A stretch of DNA of 15,764 bases from Periconia sp. R9002 (GCA_023627715.1 JAMAHW010000220.1:8971-24734), one strand, 5' to 3'; shown: positions 7,429 through 15,764, counted from the first letter of the stretch. Program-made: numbers and translations. Notes: generated by a model from the letters alone, not told the origin.

Positions 7429-8612
7429 GGCTTGACGTCGAATACGAACAGATAAAAGATAGGTGTGTCATCCATCATCTGAAATGTGACGTTTTCGAAG
7501 AGCACGGTCATTTCCGGCACGAGTGGCAGTTCTTCGCGGGAGTCATGATTTTGCCATATCTGCAGCTTCTTTTCCTTGAGTGTTTCGGGCTGGGCAGGTA
7601 GAACAATTTGAAGTCGGTTTGGAAGGCTTTTAAGAGGAGTGGACGAACGGAATATCCCTAAGCGCTTCTTTGGAAACTCAAGGGTTCCCCATGTTATTTT
7701 AGGTTTCACCTAGCACTCGCGGATTAGCGTTTTCTTTATAAGGGGTCAATTTTTATTTCCCTACCAAATCATAAATCTCCCCATAGATCATTCTCTCTAT
7801 CTCCTCGTACTCCTCCGGCATTGTGTATCGATACAAAGTTCCTTCCTTGACTTGAACCTTGACTGGAACCAGGGTTCCACCGTCCAACAGTAACGCTAAC
7901 TTGGCAAGGAGTTCTCGCAGGCGTTCTGTTCTAGGCACAACCGTGTGGAGAGGCATGGGGTCGTTAAACAATAGATCCAGTTTCCGAAGTAGTAAAAGCA
8001 CCGCGCAGAAAAACTTGTAGGTGCGAAGTCGCTATTAAAGTATTGAACGAAGGTAAGTAATGCCATTTTTTTCTTGGCGGCGCTAGTCTTGAAGGGTATC
8101 TAGCGCATCATACCTTGCCAACTTTCTCGCCAACATACTTATCGCTAGCTCTCTACACGTTGTTACTGCAAGCAACGTCATGCAAACACGCCAATCTCGC
8201 TTGCTCAAAGCATCCCAATTTGTGTCACTGTGTAGAAGATGAACAAGTGAAGATCCTGTTAGGCCGTTGAGCTATATGAGTATTGGGTATCTGGCACGAA
8301 TTATTAGGAGAAAATGACTGGTATCACTTTGCGATATATGGGATTCTTATAGATGACAAGGACTGCATGCTACCTGTGAAACAAATGCTATTCCAACAAA
8401 ACCTATCGCTCCCGAGAATTAATGGCACTTTCCATCCTTTGTCTCTGTTCCTCAGATAAATCGCCTATATAGTTGGCTATATTCGCCCCATGCGGAGCGC
8501 GGGTCGAATTGCTACCCTGAGCTTCACCACTACGGCCAGCTTCACCATTAACGGCCCGAGTAGAATTGCTTTGTTGGTCTGTCCTGCCGTGGGTGTTGGA
8601 TTGCTCGGACAT
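7413..8612 (-). CDS. Uncharacterised five-exon gene, convergent with its neighbour
   Basis: The ATG at 8612-8610 sits in CTACATCATGTCC after a C/A-rich leader. The in-frame model has exons 8612-8429, 8373-8328 (only 46 nt), 8227-8167, 8031-7765 and 7709-7413, giving 284 residues. Strong points are the TTTCACAG and TTCTACACAG acceptors, a CTAAC branch before the third exon, and the last intron (7764-7710, GTAGGG, CTAATC, GTGCTAG) joining in phase. Weak points are donor GTGCCA at 8428 and intron 3: the model uses GTAACA at 8166, yet 8166-8105 stays open and reads like protein (CRELAISMLARKLARYDA), so splicing there is unresolved or the copy carries an indel. The N-terminus is Ser/Asn/Gly-rich with an SNSTRA duplication. 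The middle is helical and Leu-rich (LRELLAKLALLLDGG) and the end is mixed. No family is recognised. Confidence 0.6.
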
Positions 8613-8720
8613 GATGTAGAGTTTTGGTAGTAAAGGTTGGGGTTGGCGTGGGTCGCTTTGCAGTTCTATGTAGATGTCAACATACTATTTGACAAAGTAG
8701 GTACCTTGGCCCACTAATTG

Positions 8721-9029
8721 ATGGTCACTCACGGCCGTTGGTACGTTTTTGAGAGAAAGCGAGCGCGCCGATTCAGGATGAATCAGATCAAGGATAGTGA
8801 AATACTTCTAAGCAAGCTCACAAAAGAAGAACGACGAGGTGGATTGGACGGATAATATCTAGTAGAAGGAATGGGGAAAGACAAGAAATCTTTTGCTTTG
8901 ATAACTGTTGTGTTGACAGTGAATATTTGTACCTGCCTGCTATGTCGGTTCCCCCTCACCAGTACTAGTCCTTTCGAGTACAACTGTAGGGAGCAACGGT
9001 CCTCATTGCGAAGACGCATGCAAGCTTGA
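8721..9029 (+). pseudogene. Short ORF with an internal stop, possible membrane-protein relic
   Basis: ATG 8721 opens 44 codons (MVTHGRWYVFERKRARRFRM, then SEILLSKLTKEERRGGLDG) up to TAA at 8853-8855. The same frame continues to TGA at 9027-9029 and includes a second ATG (8871), followed by a hydrophobic stretch ALITVVLTVNICTCLLC that could span a membrane. Two protein-like segments in one frame on either side of a single TAA suggest one coding sequence hit by a nonsense mutation. The opposite strand is also open over part of it. Chance remains quite possible and I do not recognise a family. Confidence 0.28.
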
Positions 9030-10155
9030 AAGGGCTTGCAGATGGCAGACAAAATGACAAGACCTGTGCCTGAGGCGTTGCGAACTGCATGAATCCTTCA
9101 TGCAAAATACCGTTTGTGGGATCGTAAATCGATGTTCACCTATGATCTGTTCCGTTGCAAGCGTTCCTCTAGTCAGTTCACCTGTCGATCAATCTTGTAG
9201 AGCATCACCTTCCTAACCACCATCATCTATGCAGATTCACAACCACTGCTAGCGCCATTCACACGAGAATTTTTGTCAAAATCTAAGTGGCTTGCAGATA
9301 TTTGGCGTCAACACTAACTCAACGTATTGCAAATGGTACGGCATAGCTGTAGATATCGAAATCACATCTGTATAAACCTTGTCAAGATGCATGGCGAAGC
9401 CGGGGCCTCATGATACATTGTTCTCATATCTTGCAGTACTGTCTCGTACTTTATTACCGAGATATGTCCAGTACATCTCAATCATTCTTCACTTGACACT
9501 GAAATAGTATCAAGCCGAAGTTATACACATTCTTCTTGTAGATCTCGTAGCGATTCTGGCAGTGCTCTGAAGACACTGTTATCAACAATTGGGGAGTATT
9601 TTTTCCAGCGTGCACAGAACTTCATTTCATACCTATTCGTAGCCGTTTACACATAAACCATCAACACTTCAGACTCAATATAAAGTTTCTTTTTCGGACA
9701 TCGCTTACTAAGCACCTACTAGAAATAATATGAACCTAGATCGACCTGCCCTAGTACATCCGAACCGATGCCCCAATTGACCGTGAGCCAGATACAATGT
9801 GGGCAGCTGAAACCCCGGACAGGAGCCGCCAGGAACGGCAACACCCGGCTGTCGTTTGGAAGTGGGAAGATGTCAGGGTCTTCCTGCGCTGCGGGGAGAT
9901 GTTCGTATTGGCGGAGGATAGCTGAGGATAGCTGAGGATAGCCTGCTGCTGATGCTGTGATGCCGTCGAAGATGATTGAAAAGTACCTTTCAGGGAATGG
10001 CGCTCATGCACAGTGTGCAAAACAGGTAGCCATATGGTAGGAGGTAGGAGATGATGTCCGGCGTATCTCTCGCTTCTAGCTAGAAGCAAGGCGTTAGCGA
10101 ATCTGAGGATATTGGCCTAATCGCCTGCATACCTGCCTTAGCGAGAGGAGAAGGG
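9030..10155. other. Long intergenic region left of the transposon
   Basis: No confident gene was found. It holds a perfect hairpin TGCATGAA-TCC-TTCATGCA (9086-9104) and a 10-bp tandem repeat, GAGGATAGCT, of nearly three copies (9914-9942). A stop-bounded plus frame, 9755-9925, reads VVWKWEDVRVFLRCGEMFVL near its end and begins after a CCCTAG that could be an acceptor. It contains an ATG at 9797 and may be a small exon or relic. The minus strand is also open here from a non-ATG codon, which I do not believe. Confidence 0.35.
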
Positions 10156-10163
10156 GGGTTTGG
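10156..10163 (+). repeat. Left 8-bp target-site duplication of the hAT element
   Basis: GGGTTTGG directly abuts the left terminal inverted repeat and is identical to 12859-12866. Eight bases is the characteristic hAT target duplication length. Confidence 0.9.
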
Positions 10164-10320
10164 CATACATGGGCATCCTGCTTAACATGTTAAGAAATTC
10201 CTTAACATGCTAAACAGAACAAGATAAGGGAGACTACAGGTTACAGGATAACACGATAAGATAACACGATAACAGGATAAGGAACACTGTATTATACCCA
10301 TGAGCTAAACCACAGAATTA
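10164..10320. repeat. Left terminal and subterminal repeat zone of the hAT element
   Basis: The terminal repeat is followed by CTTAACATGTTAAG and CTTAACATGCTAAA, then ACAGGATAA, ACACGATAA, GATAACACGATAA and ACAGGATAA words up to about 10280. The multiplicity and closeness to the end suggest transposase binding sites. Their role is inferred. Confidence 0.6.
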
Positions 10321-10323
10321 AGT

Positions 10324-12627
10324 CTATATATATTCAGTCTCATCCACAGCCTCGTCCTCCAGCTCATCTACGTCTGCCTCTACCACTGGGCCCATCGGTA
10401 GGCCCATTCCATTGAGGTGGAGAGGCCGGATATGACCCTCTCGTATCCAGTTGCCGACACTCTCAATTTTCTGGATGTTAAGGCAGGATAGGCGTAATCT
10501 ATCCCAACAACAGGTTCTTCTGGCCCCCGAGAATGTTCTCTCTGGTTCTGAAGATTCTGCTGGAATAGATAGAATTGTTATGGCCATCTGGCTGAGCCTT
10601 GGACAGTTCTTCCTCTTTTCGGCTCGGCACCACCATTCAAGAGGTGTACAATCAATCCGGACAGCAGTTGACTCAATAAATGTCACAAAATCATCTTTGT
10701 CTTGTGATTCTTCTTCCGTAGTTACGTCCATATCCTTCATAAGCTTGTCTAGCTCAATACCATGCTTCTTTGACGGCGTTTCCGGTGGCGGTATCGATGA
10801 CGGAGCTGGCGAAGGGTCTGTCTCAAGTGTCTCGAAATTATCCTCCCATAACTTGCTAGCGGCATCAATAGCAGGCTTAACCCATGCCTTTGGCCAATTC
10901 TTTCTAAGATAGGCAGCCCTGCGGGAAGGATCGAGTAAAAGCGCGGCGGCGAATACGGGGACATCACCAGTCATACGATAGTATTTGTCAAGAACAAACC
11001 AACCCATTTCAATGGCACGAAGCATTCTGGGGTCATGGTTCTCTTTCTTGGAGTAGTGCTTCTAGCGAATTGTTAGTATAGCACTCCGAATAGTGTTAAA
11101 ACTTACCTTGTTCTTCTCGTAATGGACAAGAAGACTATCCATTAATGGCAGTGATTGCGAGATAGATGACGTATCTCCCTCGGCGTACAAAGTTGCTGAA
11201 GCAAACGGTTGAAGAAATGTGTGCGCTTTTCCTAGAAAATCCCAGTCCTGAGATGCGAGCCGTATGTCGCCAAGTGCTGCCTCGTGGTCCGTCATGAAGG
11301 ATTTGATATCCGTTTGCTTCTTAATAATCCTATCAATTACCTGGTACCAGGACGACCACCTAGTACGATTATCAATGCCGAGTCGAAGATTAACAGCGTC
11401 ATCCCAGTGATTAGCATGTATACTCGAGTCACGCAACCACACGGCCAGTTTATGAAGTTTCTGGAGGGTAGGAACGTTCTGGATACCAGAGAACTCGTCA
11501 CTGATCGAACACTGGCTACCTCGACTGTCTCGTCGGCGAGTATGCTTCTTTCGTGTTTGACTCTGATGAGTTTCATCTGGCTGCCGGTTTTCTGCTTCGC
11601 CTCTCTGTTTTTGTTTCTGGGAACTAAGAACTTCAGAAAACCGTGTGAGGGTATCATCTCCGGAGACATCAGAAGCGGCAGCGAGAGCCTCCTTCGAGGA
11701 CGCTAGTAAGAAGGCTTGAAGGGAGAGATTGATGATATGTCCAATGCATCGGACGCGGCGTTGTTTTGCATTAAATCCAACCTTATGCTCGGCGACAAGG
11801 CGAGATTCGAGGACCTCTAGGCAAGTGTCATTTGAGGAAGCATTATCCCCTGTGTGCCAGCCCAACTTAGAGTGGATTTGGAAGTCCCTGAGAACATCAA
11901 GAATAAGGCCAGCTTGCTTCTCTCCTGAGTGAGAATAGCGGCACTCTGGCAGTCCTGGCAGGGCTTTCTGTAGCTGGTAATCCGGGTCTACCCACTGGGC
12001 ACAGACAGCAAGGAGAGAATGCCGATGAGGAGATGTCCAGAGGTCCGATGAGATGTGTATGGGACTAATGGCGGAGGCAAGGCCGTCTCGAATCTGAACC
12101 TTGTACAGTTCATAGTTTGACGCGATGTATCGGACAGCAGTACGCCGGGAGGTAATGAGTAAGTCTTCAATTGCTGGATTGCATGCCAGGGCCAGATCCC
12201 TCATCTCGTTCCATTCAACAGCTGAAAATGGGGCTCTCCGTCGTGTAAGCAGTCCTATAATGGCCTCATTATACGCCTGTCGGTTGAAAGTCTGCCTAAG
12301 GTTATCAGACGTAGGAGTAGAAGCAAACATGGCGGGTAGTGAGCGTTGATTTGATGATTTTGGCGAAGGCGATGGTGGTGGTCGAAAGTTATGGCGACTT
12401 TTGATATGCAGTACGGCCGTTGCACGATTCCCATGGCTCCAGTTAGGACATAATCGGCATACGTAGAGCACAGCGCCTTTCGTCTTTCGTTTGCGGCTGG
12501 CAGCAAGCGGTTTATCCTTATCTGGATACTGTCGATCCATAATCGAGAAGAAGTTTGAGGGTAATTGATCACATGGTTGAGGAGTAGAGTCGCCGGCCGA
12601 CGAAAAAAAATCGCTTTCTGAAGCCAT
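10324..12627 (-). CDS. hAT transposase, two exons, apparently intact
   Basis: Exon 1 is 12627-11107 and exon 2 is 11061-10324, separated by a 45-bp intron (GTAAGT, CTAAC branch, GCTAG), phase 0, giving 752 residues. A BED-type zinc finger has C57-x2-C60-x13-H74-x4-H79 after a basic stretch. The RNase H-like core shows the first acid in SSDLWTS (D195), the second in TGDNASSND (D261), and the family's C-x2-H motif in RCIGHIINL (C294/H297). LLLDPSRR lies at about 548-555. The C-terminal hAT dimerisation domain has LSIPAESSEPERTFSGARR with the probable catalytic E681, then DRLRLSCLNIQKIE and NWI. Length is normal for fungal hAT transposases. The enzyme cuts the element ends in the nucleus and reinserts them with 8-bp duplications. 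No stop or frameshift is seen. Confidence 0.93.
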
Positions 12628-12668
12628 GATGATGGATATAAGGTGAAGCTATCATGATGCGAATACTT

Positions 12669-12689
12669 GTGTGTGTGTGTGTGTGTGTG
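12669..12689 (+). repeat. (GT)n microsatellite upstream of the transposase
   Basis: About ten GT units lie 42-62 bp before the transposase ATG, inside the element and probably in the leader or promoter. Length may vary between copies. Confidence 0.9.
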
Positions 12690-12699
12690 GCGTTTGACG

Positions 12700-12858
12700 A
12701 CAAAAAGCAATTAAGTAGCTTATTTCTCTTATCCTATTTATTCTGCTATTACAGGTTAGCGTGACGGATGTAACAGGATACAGAATAAGCAGAATAAGAA
12801 GAATTAACATGATATGCAGAACAAGCAACAGAATAACAGAACAAGATGCCCATGTATG
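12700..12858. repeat. Right terminal and subterminal repeat zone of the hAT element
   Basis: Inward from the right inverted repeat the sequence is built of AGAACAAG, AGAATAACAGAACAAG and AGAATAAG words (12780-12846). With the GATAA-rich zone at the other end this forms the asymmetric subterminal arrays usual for hAT ends. Confidence 0.55.
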
Positions 12859-12866
12859 GGGTTTGG
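12859..12866 (+). repeat. Right 8-bp target-site duplication of the hAT element
   Basis: GGGTTTGG is identical to 10156-10163 and directly follows the right terminal inverted repeat ending at 12858. Confidence 0.9.
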
Positions 12867-13102
12867 GAGACCAGACTGCAACGTGCAGCAGCTAGGGTCT
12901 AGAGGATTCCCTGTATAGATTTTCCAGGTACGAGACATGAATTAGAACATGAGAGGTGCAGCATGGAAGCGGAGGTTACAGAGTCGAGATGGCTTAAAGG
13001 GGTAAGTGCAGGGGTAGTCGCGGAGTCCATCCGTGACTAGTAAAAAATAGGGCAAAAAGGGTCAGTGCTGGTACTCCAACCTGTCGGTTCGCTGCCATGT
13101 AG

Positions 13103-13300
13103 GTTAGGGGCATACTAATATTAATCTGGAAATTGTCTATTCCTGCAATTAAAAAAGATGATAGAGAGACTGCTATTAGAGTATTAAATCTAACCAAACA
13201 TTTAGATTGGGCGGATGATAACTTCCTCGATTGGGGGCTAGAGGATATAAAGCGTATAACTGTGTTTAGGCATGAGGATGAGAGTGAGCATAGCAACTAA
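13103..13300 (+). pseudogene. AT-rich coding-like fragment 1
   Basis: A stop-to-stop frame of 65 codons (after TAG 13100-13102, ending TAA 13298-13300) has a markedly protein-like, charged composition: AIKKDDRETAIRVLNLTKHL, then LDWADDNFLDWGLEDIKRI, ending DESEHSN. There is no ATG at its start, so it is either an internal or terminal exon or a remnant. Codons favour A/T at the third position (ATT AAA AAA GAT GAT AGA), unlike the bZIP and transposase genes. The minus strand is open across the same place but reads like low-complexity Ser/Leu-rich noise. No family is recognised. Confidence 0.35.
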
Positions 13301-13373
13301 ACGTCGCCCTGTAACTAAATATAATTACAACATCCTTGAGCCGTCGCGCCTTGAGAATGGATAACATGAAGCA

Positions 13374-13420
13374 TCTAATTAATTAACCGTAACAAGTTAA
13401 TTAAATAATTAGTGACCCAA
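13374..13420. other. AT-rich inverted repeat between the two fragments
   Basis: TTAATTAAC (13379-13387) and GTTAATTAA (13396-13404) form a perfect 9-bp inverted repeat with an 8-base loop, in a strongly AT-rich stretch. A simple AT-rich coincidence is likely, but it separates the two coding-like fragments. Confidence 0.4.
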
Positions 13421-13481
13421 AATGTACTTAGAGTTATTAGCTTATCAAGGTCGTAATTAGGTAGCATGGTGTTTTCATTGA

Positions 13482-13724
13482 TCGGACCCTGCCACCCTTT
13501 GCTGCAGTATAGATGGATGGGTGCAGGATAATGCTTTTGTAAGGGTTTTCAGTGCTATGAAGACTGGTTGCAGGATGAGGAAGCGAAACATTGAGATACA
13601 AGATAGTTATGATTTAAGACACAGCAATAAATACTGGATTTATATTCGTCGAGATGAGTATGTACGCCAACGTGACGCGATATTACGATGTCGTGGCATA
13701 TTCGCATTTGGCTATGACCCGTGA
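13482..13724 (+). pseudogene. AT-rich coding-like fragment 2
   Basis: An 80-codon frame open from a TGA (13479-13481) ends at TGA (13722-13724). The first ATG is at 13557, giving 55 residues. It is rich in Arg, Asp and aromatic residues: RKRNIEIQDSYDLRHSNKYW, then YIRRDEYVRQRDAILRCRG. Codon use resembles fragment 1 (ATA, TTA, GAT), so both could be exons or pieces of one foreign or decayed gene. I found no convincing splice link between them. A second open frame on the minus strand is shorter and less protein-like. Confidence 0.33.
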
Positions 13725-14188
13725 CCTCCTTCACACACACAGTATTTTCATCGTAACGTTGCGAAAGAATTGTCGTTTAGGGTAAGAGTTGGGTCTTACT
13801 TTCGTACTCCTCTAGCTCATCAAATGTCCCGCTCTGTGTCTCCACACCTAGCACAATGTCATTGTGTCACCGGGATTGATGAACACGTTAGCAGTCCTCG
13901 TGGGGCAACCAATAAAGAGTGAAAATGACGTACACAGTGTTCTGGGCTATTACAATACACTCGGGCCCTAGAAAAATAAGTAGCTCTGACTCTACCGAAC
14001 ACGTCAGAAATGTTTAATCACACATGTTTATACCCCGTGATCAAGGAGTATAAATATCAAAAAAGGCATTTGGTCAAACCTACTTTTCATCAATATATTG
14101 ATTTCACTCTCATCAACAAATCTATTGAGTAAGCATTTGCTAATTCGTTAATCTGAATTTCTAAGCCCTTGCGCTGGATACACCGACT
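13725..14188 (+). promoter_or_regulatory. Upstream region and TATA box of the 14189 gene
   Basis: TATAAATA at 14049-14056 lies about 135 bp before the ATG and is followed by a TTTCACTCTCATCAAC stretch (about 14101) that fits a transcription start and a C/A/T-rich leader. Further upstream is a perfect short inverted repeat, CACAATG-T-CATTGTG (13852-13866). No gene is seen in this stretch. Confidence 0.45.
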
Positions 14189-14692
14189 ATGTCACGATCA
14201 TTGTCACCTCCTGAACCTCACAAACGGAGCTATCCCATTCCGAAAATCCCAGTGGAGCAATACCTGAAGTTACTCAAAGATACCTTTCAGGCGTTCAAAC
14301 ACGAAGTTCAATATCTCCATATTGTCTCTGAAATGTTGGAAATTGCCAGCAGGGACTCAACGTCGGATGCGGCCTGGAAAGATGTTTTCGAATTCATCGA
14401 ACAATTCCACGATGTCGCTGAACCAATGACCAAATTCTGGCAATAAAATGGCCGCTACGAGTACGATGTATTGGATATGGAATTTAGCCGCATACGGACG
14501 CAGGGACAAGAAGATGCAAGAAGCTACGAATTCTGCTTCATTTTGTATCACGACTTGATGGAACTGGAAGATACCGAGGGATTAGACTTTCTATGGGAGC
14601 CGGAGTCACTGGAAGAGATGAAGAAACTCTTCATTGAACCTGACGCGGAGGCTGCTGTTGACTCTGACGGTGATACTAACATGCTTATCTAG
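14189..14692 (+). pseudogene. Small gene interrupted by one in-frame TAA
   Basis: ATG 14189 opens 85 codons (MSRSLSPPEPHKRSYPIPKI, then helical sequence) to TAA at 14444-14446. The same frame continues at once with NGRYEYDVLDMEF and runs to TAG at 14690-14692, ending in an acidic tail (DAEAAVDSDGDTNML). The full span would be 167 sense codons plus one stop. No in-phase GT-AG intron removing the stop is apparent. The residues around the stop align with the minus-strand protein at 15167-15764 (W-x3-GRY-x4-LD in both), where the stop position corresponds to Glu. That supports a single protein with a recent nonsense change. Stop readthrough or an assembly error are alternatives. The family is not recognised. 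A TATA box and leader suggest it is, or recently was, transcribed. Confidence 0.55.
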
Positions 14693-15166
14693 CTATCCTC
14701 AGTCTCCATTTCTGTAACAGAGGAAAGTGTTTGGACACACTTTTCTTTATCCTCCTACTATTCCCATACCCCAGGTGCCTACATATACATTTTGGCGATT
14801 ACATGAATCTTTGAATTGTTGAGTCTGCCCTCTGCTTTATGTCTAGCATGACATTCACAAGTAGAGCTGTCCCCTACATAGGTTATAATACATTGTCTTC
14901 TTACTTTGTATCACGTAAAAAATATGCCCAATTGCATCGTCAAATCAATCATGGGACACGTAATATGGTAACGGAAGGATAAGAAAAGAAATAATTCATG
15001 TTTCCTCCACCAGAGACTATAAAACACTCCACTGTTGAACTCCGGATACAGAGTCGTTTGTTGTCGAGACACCACGTAGTGTGGCGTATTAAGACACTAA
15101 TAATGCGCTGTAACCACCCTAGTTACATTTCACTAGCTTTGTAACCGCCATAAGGCAGACATCCCT
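14693..15166. other. Intergenic region between two convergent small genes
   Basis: AT-rich, with no credible ORF. It contains a 7-bp hairpin AAAGTGT-TTGGAC-ACACTTT just after the plus-strand gene (about 14724-14743) and a TATAAAA word near 15018. It presumably holds the 3' UTRs of both convergent genes. Confidence 0.5.
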
Positions 15167-15764
15167 CTAGTATTTGACCAACTTGTTTTCCATGAAAGCA
15201 TAGACCTCCTCAACAGTTTCCAATTTTTCAAGCTCCACCTCGCCATAATAGTCAAGGGTATGACCTCTCATGACACTGAATCTCGCTTCATCCGCAACCC
15301 GTGACATGATCTTGTGAGCCTGTTCTAACCACATTATCTCACCCAGGCGGTTCAAGCGATCAGCCTCCATATACAACGTTCGGCAACCCTCATCAAGTTC
15401 GGCATTCGAATAGCGTCCTACTTCCGCCCACCAAGGATGGAGGTTCTTGAAGCAAGGACCCACGACGAGAATGAGGTAGATTAGGGCAATCGTTTGCGCT
15501 CTTTCGTTGCTGGTGTCGTCTAGATTTTTGAAGGAAGTCTTGATGAACTGAATTTCGTGTCTGGCGAAGTTTTGTGTCAAGCGATTCCGAAACTCGTTCA
15601 AATACTCTTGAATTTCAAGTTTCGAATTCGCGGGCTTGAAGGTGGAGGGGGGAGAAGGGTTGGGCGCTTTTTGCGATTCCGTATCGACGGTAGTGATCCC
15701 TCCTTTCCTGGTCTTTTTTTGGTGCCGCAACTTAGTGCTGGTCGTTCTGCAAAGTAGGTTTCCC
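15167..15764 (-). CDS. Hypothetical protein, 5' end beyond the window; putative paralogue of the 14189 gene
   Basis: The frame is open from the right window edge to TAG (15169-15167), about 198 codons. No ATG lies near its beginning, so the start or an upstream exon is outside the window; TTTGCAG ending at 15747 is a possible acceptor. The N-terminal part is basic, then Pro/Ser-rich (PNPSPPSTFKP). From about 15620 downward it is helical: YLNEFRNRLTQNFARHEIQF, then HPWWAEVGRYSNAELDEG, ending VEEVYAFMENKL. The spacing from the YL motif to GRY (about 65 residues) is nearly the same in the interrupted gene at 14189, with HE-x-Q and W-x3-GRY-x4-LD shared. That makes a common family likely although overall identity is low. 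Function is unknown. Confidence 0.65.
   Translation of the reverse strand, partial: GNLLCRTTSTKLRHQKKTRKGGITTVDTESQKAPNPSPPSTFKPANSKLEIQEYLNEFRNRLTQNFARHEIQFIKTSFKNLDDTSNERAQTIALIYLILVVGPCFKNLHPWWAEVGRYSNAELDEGCRTLYMEADRLNRLGEIMWLEQAHKIMSRVADEARFSVMRGHTLDYYGEVELEKLETVEEVYAFMENKLVKY

Larger units (their letters stand above)
10164..12858 (-). mobile_element. Complete hAT-superfamily DNA transposon, 2695 bp
   Basis: The element is bounded by inverted repeats beginning CATACATGGGCATC (left end at 10164, right end inward from 12858). These are identical for 14 bases and match at 17 of the first 19. Both sides are flanked by GGGTTTGG. A two-exon transposase gene on the minus strand fills most of it. 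Subterminal zones are rich in short repeats: at the left a perfect palindrome CTTAACATGTTAAG (10181-10194), CTTAACATGCTAAA, and repeated ACACGATAA; at the right repeated AGAATAA/AGAACAAG words. Such motifs are the expected binding sites of hAT transposases. Intact ends, duplication and open transposase indicate a fairly recent insertion that may still be mobile. Confidence 0.93.

Noticed and set aside
8783..9052. 89-codon minus frame
   Set aside because: It has a TTG start and no splice or promoter support; the plus strand over the same bases looks more protein-like.
9751..10089. 112-codon minus frame near the transposon
   Set aside because: It has a TTG start and its Ser/Gln composition arises partly from the GAGGATAGCT tandem repeat.
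10451..12349. Plus-strand frames within the transposase gene
   Set aside because: They are antisense shadows of an intact transposase with recognisable motifs on the minus strand.
14724..14743. Hairpin after the plus-strand gene as a terminator
   Set aside because: Rho-independent hairpins are bacterial; in a fungal context a 7-bp stem has no such meaning.
1..15764. tRNA genes, rRNA, CRISPR arrays or operons
   Set aside because: I found no cloverleaf-like conserved arms, no rRNA sequence, no spaced repeats, and the gene structure is eukaryotic.

Overview
The window reads as nuclear DNA of a filamentous ascomycete. The evidence is short GT-AG introns of about 45-135 bases with CTAAC/CTAAT-like branch sites, pyrimidine-rich 5' leaders, a fungal-type bZIP regulator and a two-exon fungal hAT transposase. 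Eurotiales (Aspergillus/Penicillium) is my best guess but is an inference. Most predicted proteins are not recognisable by eye. Gene density is low and several reading frames are broken, so this looks like an accessory, repeat-influenced region.

Layout. 1-460: the possible 3' end of a gene entering from the left, then a 77-bp exact duplication around a single N that looks like an unmerged contig join. 459-1685 (minus): a bZIP transcription factor, with a long leader or promoter to about 2500. 2500-4080: no firm gene, one weak plus ORF, and the first copy of a repeat end. 4152-4443 (minus): a small two-exon gene behind a T26 tract and a TATA box. 4833-5587 (minus): a decayed gene with three in-frame stops and one frameshift. 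5588-5949: a divergent intergenic region with a 51-bp hairpin. 5950-7428 (plus) and 7413-8612 (minus): two uncharacterised multi-exon genes that converge, with coding ends overlapping by 16 bp. 8721-9029: a small ORF with an internal stop. 10156-12866: a complete hAT transposon with an 8-bp target-site duplication and an apparently intact 752-residue transposase. 13100-13725: two AT-rich coding-like fragments. 14189-14692 (plus) and 15167-15764 (minus): two convergent small genes that look distantly related to each other. The first has one in-frame stop and the second runs off the right edge.

How the parts relate. I see no biosynthetic or operon-like cluster. The best-supported results are the intact hAT element, the spliced models of the overlapping convergent pair, and the broken genes whose premature stops are all TAA or TAG and so could come from C-to-T changes in CAA/CAG codons. 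The last point would fit RIP-like mutation but is not proof of it. Splice models were built by eye from splice signals and frame continuity. The first intron of the plus gene and the third intron of the minus gene are the least certain parts.
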